Origin: Okapia johnstoni
Taxonomy: Eukaryota > Chordata > Mammalia > Artiodactyla > Giraffidae
Direction of reading: 5' to 3'
DNA length: 64,000 nucleotides
Assembly (NCBI GenBank): GCA_024291935.2
Contig: CM044309.1
Location: 1,798,001 to 1,862,000, forward strand
Below are positions 45,921 through 55,494 of the stretch, piece after piece. Below the pieces are notes generated by a model that searched no databases, was not told where the DNA came from, and saw only the letters and a program-made list of their open reading frames with translations. Position 1 is the stretch's first letter; each line of letters begins with the position of its first letter. Both the position numbers and the translations under genes were made by a program.

Positions 45921-46225
45921 TGTTTTTAAAAAATAATTTTAGAAGGAGAAAATTAGCAAAAATAGTAGAGTTCCCACATAATCGTCTTCTACTTTAACCT
46001 AATGTTAACTAACAACTTCCATAATTACAGAATAATTAACAAGACCAGGAAATCAACACTGGCTTAATATTACTTATCTAGCTAGAGATCCAATTTCACC
46101 ATTTTTGTGTGTGTGTCAATCATCTCCTTCATTGTTCCAGATTCTGATCAGACATCCCACATTGCATTGCTTAAATTAGTTAACTTGAGTCACTGTTTAT
46201 TTTTCAATCATAATGAAACTATTTT
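45921..46225. repeat. Probable ancient L1 fragment
   Basis: The text agagttcccacataatcgtc, aacctaatgttaactaacaa and ttccagattctgatcagaca parallels a segment common in very old L1 3' regions. High divergence; strand not assigned. Confidence 0.4.
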
Positions 46226-49200
46226 CTTTTTTTTTTTGCTTTTGTCTCAAGGATAAAATGACACAGACTCGTAATGTGCTCTGATACATGTCAAATGCTC
46301 TTTACTTATCCACTCCTGTTATTGCTTGGTATCTCCAGTTGACAAGCAAGCCACTGGCAAACAGAGTTTTCTGTGATAACAGATTTGAGAAAGTTAACTG
46401 AACTCTATGTGAAAGCCTGTTTTACCCTCACTTACCTAAAGTGTGGCTTCAGGGAAGGCTTTGGTGAAGCGGGAGATGAGTGAGCACTTTTCTCTTTGGA
46501 GCCTACACTCTGGATGAAATTTGTATGGAAATTAAGTCATTTGCAGTTCATCTTGATTTTTCTTGCTCTTCTCATACCTTCCTGACCTTTCTTTGCCCCT
46601 GAGCTTTTTCAGTGCTGAGTGATGATCACGTAGGTAGAAATCATGTGGAAAGCATATCATGCGTGCAGTATGCACAGGGATGCAAGAATTTAATTTTCTT
46701 TCAGTGCAAAGCAGTCCTGCCTGTTTAAAACTGATTTCCCTTTACAGCAAAATCTACAAAAGTGTATTGGGAGAAAAAAGTTTTCCACTTTAAATAAATT
46801 CTGCTGCTTGTGCTTTACGTGAGAAGATTTATGACGTTCATTTAAGAAATTGGCTAAGTAAAGGGAGTTTTCAATCTGAAATGAAGACAAACTAAGTGGG
46901 AAAAAAAAACATAAAAATATATGGAGATCTGACTCATCCTAGCCCATTAGCTCAGCACTGGTGCCTGCATACATAATGCTAATGAAGGAGTAGAGTTTTA
47001 AAATCTGATTAGAGAGTAGACTGGGAGTTTAAAAAATAATCAAAGGAATCAGCTTTAGAGTACACATCAAAGATGACTCTTTGTGCTGATGAGAATGAAG
47101 AGAAACAGAGAAAAAAATATCATGTATTTAATCCTTGATTCTCAGGCCATGTGTTCTAAGAAAACAGATAAATGGTTCAAGTCTGACTCACATGCAGATA
47201 AGAGAATCTCATACATTTGGGGCCTAAAAGAAACAAATCTCTTCATTTTTAATGTAATTTCCAACCAGCCATAAACTTCGAACAGCCAAATAAAATCATT
47301 AATAATTGAAAATTAATATACACAGCAATTTCTTAATACTTATTTACATTTCTGTCACTTAGTTTTGAATTTGTAGTTACAGAGCTCTCACCCAGGCTCC
47401 TTCCAGCAAAGTACAGGTAAAATATTTTTATTAAAAAATTATTCATTATTTTTTCTCTAGGTTGCACAGTAGCAATAAGAAGGCAGCTTCCTAACACAGA
47501 GAAAAAAAGAATGATGTGCTACGAATGGATGCATCAGCCTAATACGATTAGCATAGTTTGTGGGTAATTTTTTTTTTTTTTCCCTATGAGGGAAAAGCAC
47601 TCCATACCCATGGCACATTTCTCAATTTATGTAGATGAAAATGAGTCATTAGGGATGGGTTATTGTCCATGGATGAGGCAGTCCACTCATCTTGTAGTCC
47701 TATGCCTTTTCCGTTTTAGATTCTACACATTGCTCTAAGTTACCCTGCGTTGCCTGAGAAATTAAATATCTTTCTTTGCACTGAGAAACAGACGCAGAGA
47801 AGCTCCTTTTCTGTTGCTGAGAGGCAGAGCTAGAGCACAGGTATGGAAAGAATTATTCTTAATAGAGATGAAAAATGTTTCCCCCAAAGTATTGAAAATC
47901 CGTTTTGTCTGAGCATAGTGGTTCTTAAAGAGAATCTTGAACAATCATTAACGCCAATTTATGTGGGAGGTAATTTGAAAAGACTTTTAGAAAGCCTGGG
48001 AAGCTGAGACTATAACACATCTGTTCATTAGCTCTCAGTCTAACTACCGTGCAGCCATTCACCCTCACCTTCCCGAATCAAGGTTCCTATTAAATGGAGG
48101 ATGTCCTTCAGTGGTGCCGAGGAACTGAGCCTTGCTAAGACTTGGGGTACACACAAGGAGCCCTACTCTGAGGTCGTCTGCTTGATCTATCACCCCTGAC
48201 AGCCATAAGGATAATCAGTGTTAATGGCCATAAAGACTGAATCAAAAACTAAGAACAGAAAATGATTCATCAGTTTGTGTTACATCCTGTAACCCAGATT
48301 TGGCAGTCATTGATACAGCAGATGGAACTTCTCTTTGGAGAGTTAAGAATATGTAAGTATTGTGGTTTCTAATCTAGATGTGATTTGGCCATAGGAGAGA
48401 CAGCACAAATGGGCCTTTGCTGTGACTAACCAGCATTCTGCAAGCCCAAAGGGGGTTCTAGTCTGTAAACTTTTAAAAAAAGAAAAGAGCATATTCAGGT
48501 GATGTGTGAAAGCTGAATATTGTTAAATGTCCAATCCCTTAAAGACTTAATTCATGCTATGCAAACATTCATGTTCTAAAATTCTCCGCAGACAATGGGC
48601 TGCTGCTGTGTCTGGCCAGGGTAGGGAGTGGTAAGGGACAGATAGCTCCTGTATGCAAGGGATTCGGGGTCTATTAATTTGACAGTAAAATTATTTAAAT
48701 TGATTTTAGATTTACAAGATGTAAGCCTAAAGTCAATGAAGACAAAGACAGAGCAAAAATTTTAAAAGTACCCAGAAGCTTCTCAGTTAACTTTCAAAAC
48801 ATTTCCCAAATTTTAGAAGCTATTTTCCCCAAACCATAAAGCAAATAAGTGGTAGAAATAAATTGAATATTATTGTAAAAGTCTCAATAATTTTACTGTG
48901 AAAGTAGATAATCACGTGCTCTGAATTTCATACGTGAAGCCTGAAGAAGACAAGAGATGAGACAGCAATCCTGGAACCCTTTCCTTCCTGTGCAGTTTGC
49001 TTCACAGATGCCACAGATCGCTCTTCAGGTATTGAAGCTCTGTACCAAACAGGGACTCAATAGTCCAAGCTTGAATTTTTTTCAAATGATATCAAAGAAA
49101 GAGGAAATTAGACAAAACATTCAAGCCATTTAGACCTTCACAGTCAATTATGTAAACTTTTGTGGGAGAATCATTGCTTTGCATGTGTTTACATGAATGA

Positions 49201-49494
49201 CTGAATTTGCTTTTATGAGCTGAGATAGAGGGAAAAAAAAAGCCACTCACAGCTAAGTTGTGTCAATTTTTCTAACAAAAGAAAATGATCTTTGCAACAA
49301 CTTTATTAGCATTTTATCAAATCATAGAACTGGTCATCATATCATATGATTGAATAAAAGAGTGATTGCAGGATCAATTAGATCCAGATGCAGAAAAAAT
49401 GACAAAATTCAATATTTTTTAGGAAAAACACAAACAGACAGATGAACATATACATACTCAGTAAACTCAAAATCAATGTCCTATAGACTATGAA
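46226..49494. other. Longest stretch without a recognised repeat
   Basis: About 3.3 kb with no SINE or LINE that I can recognise and no frame above 66 codons. Homopolymers: T10 near 46228-46238 and T14 at 47568-47581. Repeat exclusion makes it a candidate for functional non-coding DNA, but nothing direct supports that. Confidence 0.5.
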
Positions 49495-49809
49495 AAGTCT
49501 ATCTGAAAAACAAAACCCAGAGTTAACATGATACTAATGATAAAAGATGGAAAGATTTCCTAATGAGATTAGGAATAAGAAAAGGATGTGAACTCTCAAC
49601 CCTTCCGTTCAGTATTCAATGAAGACTACTCATATCAATTAGACAAGAAAAATATAGTCATTCAGTCTGGAAAGGAGAAGGAAAAGTATCTTTATTCTCA
49701 GATGATATTTTACATGCTAAAAATTCCAAGGAAACCACACATATGCACAGACTATTCTAAGTTCAGCAAGGTTGAAAGATATAAGTTCAATATTCAAAAA
49801 ATCAATTAT

Positions 49810-51016
49810 CTCAATGGCCCACCTCCTAGAATAATGGAAATAAAAATAAACAAATGGGATCCAATTAAACTCAAAAGCTTTGCACAACAAAGAAAACTAT
49901 TAGCAAGGTGAAAAGACAACTCTCAGAATGTGAGAAAACAATAGCAAATGAAACAATTGACAAAGAATTAATCTCCAAAATATACAAGCAGCTCATGCAG
50001 CTCAATGCCAGAAAAGCAAACAATCCAATCAAAAAATGAGAAGAAGACCTAAACAGACATTTCTCCAATGAAGACATACAGATGGCTAATGAGCACATGA
50101 AAAGATGTACAACATCTTTCATTTTTAGGGAAATGCAAGTCAAAACTACAATGAAGTATCATCTCACACTGGTCAGAATGACCATCATCAAAAAGTCTAC
50201 AAACAATTAATACTGGAGAGGGTCTGGAGAAAAGGGAACCTTCTTAAACTGTTGGTAGGAATGCAAATTGATACAGCCATGATGGAGAACATTATGGAGA
50301 GTCCATAAAAAACGAGGAATAAAGCTACCATATGATCCAGCAATCCCATTACTAGGCATATGGTTTCCCTGGGGAAACCATAACTGAAAAAGACACGTGT
50401 GCCCCAGTGTTCATTGCAGCACTGTTTACAATAGCCAGGACACGGAAGCAACCCAGAATGTCCATCGACAGATGAATGGATAAGGAAGCTGTGGTACATA
50501 TACACAATGGAATATTATTCCGCTATAAAAATGAGTGCGTTGAGTCAGGTCAAATGAGGTGGATGAACCTAGAACCTATTATACAGAGTTAAATAATTCA
50601 GATAGAGAAAGACAAATATCATATATTAATGAATACATATGGGATCTAGAAAGATAGTACTGATGATTCCACTTGCAGGCCAGCAAAGGAGATACAGACC
50701 CTTTGGACACAGTAAGGGAAGGATAAAGTGGGATGATATGAGATAATATCATTGAAACATAGACAATACCATATGCAAAACAGACAGCCAATGGAGCTTG
50801 ATGTATGCAAGTGCTCCGTGACAGCCTAGAGGGGCGAGATGGGGGGGAGTGTGGAAGGGAGGGCTGCAAGAGGGAGCGGACAGATGTATATCTAATGCTG
50901 ATCCATGTTGATATATGGCAAAAAACATTACAATATGTAAAGAAGTTATCCTCTAATTTAAAAATAAAATATAGAAAAACTAAAAGGGAACAAAAAGAGA
51001 ATCCTGGTATTTAAGT
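49810..51016 (+). mobile_element. Younger L1 (bovine-type 3' UTR) nested in the old L1
   Basis: Begins within ORF2 (cccacctcctagaataatgg) and runs through the C-terminal coding part to the ruminant 3' UTR (gatccatgttgatatatggc, then aaaaacattacaatatgtaa) and an A-rich tail. Flanks caaaaaatcaattat (49795-49809) and caaaaataatcaattat (51017-51033) are a TSD with a 2-bp difference. Sense orientation. Confidence 0.88.
49851..50570 (+). pseudogene. L1 ORF2 C-terminal remnant
   Basis: Encodes in broken frames the same region as the 20.6-22 kb copy: [12 protein letters not shown], then the [15 protein letters not shown] block, the [11 protein letters not shown] block near 50175-50210, and the gtggtacatatacacaatgg segment. 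Many indels and stops; the cysteine motif is lost near 50200-50230. Confidence 0.85.
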
Positions 51017-51490
51017 CAAAAATAATCAATTATATTTGATTGATTAGCTATTAATCACTATTAACACTAGCAATTAAAAATCTGAAAATGAAATATGAAA
51101 AATATTTCACTTACCATAGTCTCCCAAGGAATAAAACACTTAGACATAAATTTAACAAAATAAGGGAAACTCTTCTCACTGAAAATTAGAATATGTCATT
51201 GAAAAAAATTAAGCAAGATCTAAGTGAATGAAAAAAATCCTGTATTTGTGAGCTGGAAGACAATGCAGTCAAGATGGTAAGACACCCAAATTCATCTAAA
51301 TATGCAGTGCAATTTCTATCAAAATTTCAGCTGTTGATTTGCAGAAATTAATGAACTGATCCCCAAATTTATATGGAAATCAAGAGATCCAGAAGAATCA
51401 AAATGTCTTTTAGAGATTTTATTCAAATTTGTTCAGTGTTTATTGTTCAGTGTTCACTGAAGAGTTACACTTCCTGATTTCAAAATTTAG

Positions 51491-52672
51491 AAAACACAGA
51501 GGAACCAGAGATCAAATTGCAAACATTTGTTGGCTCATGGAGAGAGAAATGTAATTCCAGAAAAATATCTACTTTTGCTTCATTGACTATGCTAAAACCT
51601 TTGATTCAGTGGATCACAAAAAATCTATAAAATTCTTAAAGAGATGGGAATGCCAGACAACCTTACCTGTCTCCTGAAAAACCTGTATGCAGTGCAAGAA
51701 GCAACAATTAGAACCAGATGTGGGAAAATTTGACAGGTTCAAAATTGGAAAAGGAGCACAACAAGGTTGTTTATTATAATCCTGCTTATTTAACTGGTAT
51801 GCAGAGTACATCATGTGAAATGCCAGGCTGGATGAATCACAAGCTGGAATCCAGATTGCTGAGAGAAATATCAACAACCTCAGATATGCAGATGATACCA
51901 CTCTAATGGCAGAAAGTGAAGCGGAACTAAAAAGCCTCTTGATGAGGGTGAAAGAGGAGAGTGAAAAAGTTGGCTTAAAACTCAACATTAGAAAAACTAA
52001 GATCATGGCATCTGGTCCCATCACTTCATGGCAAATAATTGAGAAAAAATTGGAAGCAATGACGGGTTTTATTTTCTTAGACTCCATAATCACTTGAACG
52101 ATGACTTCAGCCATGGAATTAAGACACTTGCTCCTTGGAAGAAAAGCTATGACAAAGCCAGACAGCATATTAAACAGCAGAGACATTACTTTGCTGACAA
52201 AGGTCCATCCAGTCAAAACTCTGGTTTTTTCAGTAGTCATGTGTTATGGATGTGAGAGTTGGATCATAAAGAAGGCTGAACACTAAAGAATAGATGCTTT
52301 CAAATTATGGTGCTGGAGAAGACTTGAGAGTCCTTTAGACTGCAAGGAGATCAAAACAGACAATTCTAACAGAAATCAACTGAATATTCATTGGAAAGAC
52401 TGATGCTGAAGCTAAAACTCCAATCCTTTGGCCACCTGATGTGAAGAACTGACTCGTTTGAAAAGACCCTGATGCTGGGAAAGATTGAAGGCAAAAGGAG
52501 AAGGGGGCAGCAGAGGATGAGATGGTTACATGGCATCACCGACTCAATGGACATGAATTTGAGCAAATTTCAAGAGACAGTAGAGGACAGAGGAGTCTTG
52601 CATGGTGCAGTCCATGGGGTCATAAAGAATTCTTTATGAATTGGGCATGACTTAACAGCTGAGCAACAACAA
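51491..52672 (+). mobile_element. BovB LINE, 5'-truncated
   Basis: From gaggaaccagagatcaaatt to gggcatgacttaacagctga with a CAA-rich end. An aaagaattctttatgaattg insertion or duplication lies near the 3' end (52623-52643). It sits between old L1 pieces, so it may have inserted in that L1, though no TSD is visible. Confidence 0.94.
51540..52286 (+). pseudogene. BovB reverse transcriptase remnant
   Basis: Open pieces 51718-51906, 51906-52097 and 52101-52286 in ORF2 order. RYADD present (51882-51896). A stop in the CILSP region (51776-51778) and further stops break it. The 208-codon minus-strand frame (51614-52240) is the antisense of this remnant and is not a gene. Confidence 0.9.
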
Positions 52673-52687
52673 AAAAATCAAATATTT

Positions 52688-53010
52688 AAAATAGATAACC
52701 AACAAGGACCTACTGTATAGCACAAGGAATTCTGCTAAATGTTATATGGCAGCCTGGTAGGAGGGGAGTTTGAGAGGGAAGGGATACATGCCTATATATG
52801 GCTAAATCCCTTAGCTGTTCACTTGAAACTGTCACATTATTTGTTAATTGGCTAAAAGGAAATGGCAACCCACTCCAGTGTTTTAGCCTGGAAAATCCCA
52901 TGGACCGAAGAGCCTGGGGGGCTACAGTCCAGGGGGTCACAAAGAGTTGGATACAACTGAACATGCACGTGTGTACACGTGCCCCAGTACAAAATAAAAT
53001 TTTATTTTTT
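52688..53010 (+). mobile_element. L1-type 3' end, split by a SINE fragment
   Basis: caacaaggacctactgtata, tgttatatggcagcctggta and ttgttaattggcta, then (after a SINE) ccccagtacaaaataaaatt. Same 3' end as at 15075-15372. It may be the 3' end of the old L1 at 49.5-51.5 kb, from which it is now separated by BovB. Confidence 0.72.
52855..52967 (+). mobile_element. 5'-truncated Bov-A SINE fragment inside the L1 end
   Basis: Begins mid-element at aaaggaaatggcaacccact and ends cacaaagagttggatacaac. Truncation point close to that of the copy at 18289-18411. Confidence 0.9.
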
Positions 53011-53129
53011 AATAAAGCTTGTATAGTATATGAAGCTTATAATAAAGTGTTTTTTTATTTTTTCACTTTAATTCTTTTAAGCTATGAATAAAATACAAGA
53101 CACATTTATTTTACAAGTTTTTTTTAAAT

Positions 53130-53986
53130 TATGTGTGCTTCAAATCAAAAATTGTTTGACTAAGTCACTTAAATAAAGTAAGATTCATATTTATGAATTT
53201 AGTTCATCAATAAATGTTGTACATGGGAAATTATATTGTCAAAAACAAATCAAAAGTCATGTATAGATACCACTGACTTTCAAACATTATAATTTGTGAT
53301 ACTATTGTTTAAGATGAAAGAAAACTTGCAGATTCTGTGAATGTCAAAAGTAATAACAAGAAAGACTATTGTTAAAATAGATTTTGAATTTGATTCTATA
53401 CTCTTTTTGTAAATAATAATACTTATACTGATAAAAGTTATTGTACCTGGCAACATATCAATTTTTTTAGTCAAAATATTGATTTTATTACTATTTTATT
53501 ACTATTTTAATCTAAAACACACCACTACCAAGGGGTCGCAAAGAGTTGGACATGACTGGGCAACTAAACTTTCATGCTTAGCTCATTTAGTAGTGGTATG
53601 TGTGTTTTAGATTAAAATAGTAATAAAATCAATATTTTGAATAAAAAAAATTGATATGTTACCAGGTACAATAATTTTTATCAGTGTAAGTATTATTATT
53701 TACAAAAAGAGTATAGAATCAAACTCAAAATCTATATTGACAATAATCTTTTTTTGTTATTACTTTTGGTATTCCCAGAACCTGCAAGTCTTCTTTCATC
53801 TTAAATAATAGTATCACAAATTATAATGTTTGAAAGTCAGTGGTATCTATACATGACTTTTGATTTGTTTTTGACAATATAATTTCCCATGAATAACATT
53901 TATTGATGAACTAAATTCGTAAATATGAATCTTACTTTATTTAAGTGACTTAAATTAATCAAACAATTTCTGGTTTGAAACACATA
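53130..53986. repeat. Long AT-rich inverted repeat (quasi-palindrome)
   Basis: Left arm 53130-53528 and right arm 53590-53986 are reverse complements: by eye about 22 substitutions and a handful of indels over about 390 aligned bases (about 94%). Long exact blocks include attcatatttatgaa-type outer sequence, 53233-53308 against its mirror, and gattctatactctttttgta. The left arm has an extra 11 bp (attactatttt repeated, 53485-53510); the right arm has an extra atgt near 53600. The 61-bp loop holds a SINE tail. The arms match no transposon I know. Confidence 0.95.
53531..53574 (+). mobile_element. Bov-tA SINE tail in the palindrome loop
   Basis: aggggtcgcaaagagttgga and catgactgggcaactaaact are the last 40-odd bases of a Bov-tA/Bov-A SINE. 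Head and body are absent, so only the tail was captured between the two arms. Confidence 0.88.
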
Positions 53987-54138
53987 CAATAGAGCTAAGC
54001 GTAATGCTCTAAAGTGAAGTTAACCTTATAAGTAATGCTGGATTGCATTTTGTACTTTTTTGAAAAAGATTTATATTTCATAATGACCAGTAAAAACTAG
54101 ACTGATTTTAAATATATATATGTGTGTGTGACTCTAAA

Positions 54139-54188
54139 GGGCTTCCCAGGTTGCTCAGGTGGTAAAGAATCTGCCTGCCACTGCAGGC
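54139..54188 (+). mobile_element. Bov-tA SINE head only
   Basis: gggcttcccaggttgctcag through cctgccactgcagg, about 50 bp of the tRNA-derived head; the rest is missing. Confidence 0.82.
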
Positions 54189-54572
54189 TGTGTGGATTTG
54201 ATTATATGCATGATTTATTTCATTTGTCTTTGTCATATTATGAAAGGAGGGTTATTTTCCTGTTTTATCTTGGGATATCACATATCTTCATTTTCCAATC
54301 CTTTCTCGGAGCTCAATATCCAAAATTTTTTATGTGCTAGCAATAGAGATATGTCAGCTTTCTCTTAGTCACTAAGTACCAATTCTTGGTAATGACTATT
54401 GAAAGCCTTTTATTTTCTTGAAAAGTCATCATTGTCAAATTGTGTTGCTTCTGAAACTATAAAACTTTCCGGGATAGGTAATCTCTTGATCTCTAGATAT
54501 ATATAGCTAAAAAGAACTTCAGTAATTTCATTGCAAGAGATATTATATTTAAAAGAGGATTACAGATATTTA
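54189..54572. other. Single-copy AT-rich stretch, nothing recognised
   Basis: No gene or transposon. The overlapping frames of 69-72 codons start in the SINE head. Confidence 0.5.
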
Positions 54573-54785
54573 GGGCTTCCCAGGTGGCTCAGTGGTAAGA
54601 ACCCACCTGCCAAAGCAGGAGGTATGAGTTCGATCCCTGGGTCAGGAAGATCCACTGGAGAAGGACATGGCAACCCACGCTAGTATTCTTGCCTGAAGAA
54701 TCCCATGGACAGAGGAGCCTGGCGGGCTACAGTCAATGGGGTCGCACAGAGTCCGGACAAAACTTGGCAACTAAGCAACAAAAAC
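54573..54785 (+). mobile_element. Bov-tA SINE, full length
   Basis: From tagggcttcccaggtggctc, with B-box-like gagttcgatccctgg, to cttggcaactaagcaacaaa. No clear TSD. Confidence 0.94.
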
Positions 54786-55494
54786 ATGAGATGTTTTAAC
54801 AGTTCAGTTGGTCTTATCTCTTATGGTTAATTTGGGAATATAAAGAATTTTCCTATTTGAAAATGTCTTAATAAAAAAATATGTATTTTCTCTTGATGGA
54901 TGACTAAGAGTGACAGAAAATCTTCTAAGAATATTCTGACTTCAAAATAGTTTCTTATTTAAAATCGTTTCCTCCTTTTGGCATTTTCATCTGGTGTTAG
55001 TCACTGACACTTTCTGATATTATTTTTTTGCGTGAAAGTAATGAAACCACTTCTTAACTGTTTCAAATCATTTACAAGTAGACAATGAATTATTTCATAG
55101 ATAAATTATTATCAAACTAATCAAGTTGTACAGTAGTCTGTTCATAACAGTTTTTGAAAAGTGATTGGTAAGTTGAGTTGAATGACACATTGACATCCTG
55201 ATGCATAATGAAACAGCTTTCAGTTATTTGGAAGGAAACCGGAGTTCATGTTGTCTCTTTCACCTGAGTTTTGTCAGTACTTACCATATGAATAGGAATC
55301 AACATCAAATTGACATGATAACCTGAGGTTCTGAGAAGCTATTTTAGGAAGACTTGATATTGTTATCAAGATATATTGATGCCTGTTAAAATGCATTTAA
55401 AGCATTTCTGTAAACTGATGTCAGTAAACCACATGTTTTCACTTGTCACATCTGTTATATAATGGTAGATTACTAGGTACTTATTATGTATTAT
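54786..55494. other. Single-copy AT-rich stretch, no gene seen
   Basis: No transposon recognised in 0.7 kb just upstream of the long BovB. Confidence 0.5.

Larger units (their letters stand above)
49495..51490 (+). mobile_element. Old L1 ORF2 fragment, host of a younger L1
   Basis: 49495-49809 holds the ORF2 palm region (agagttaacatgatactaat to ttcaatattcaaaaaatcaa); 51034-51490 resumes downstream (aataaaacacttagacataa, atgcagtgcaatttctatca, to acacttcctgatttcaaaat). The join is interrupted by a second L1. All frames broken. Confidence 0.75.

Noticed and set aside
51614..52240. 208-codon minus-strand open frame, the longest in the window
   Set aside because: It is the exact antisense of a BovB reverse-transcriptase remnant. 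The same antisense frame, with the same peptide phrases, recurs opposite the BovB copies at 11.1, 42.4 and 57 kb.
42496..52445. Identical stop codons in several BovB copies (IM-stop and HLM-stop) as proof of a shared defective source
   Set aside because: Both positions are CGA arginine codons in BovB turned into TGA. CpG deamination makes this recurrent, so sharing does not show common descent.
53130..53986. Palindrome as a sequencing or assembly fold-back artefact
   Set aside because: The arms differ by about 22 substitutions and several indels and the loop has its own sequence. An artefact would give near-identical arms. Not excluded absolutely without long reads.
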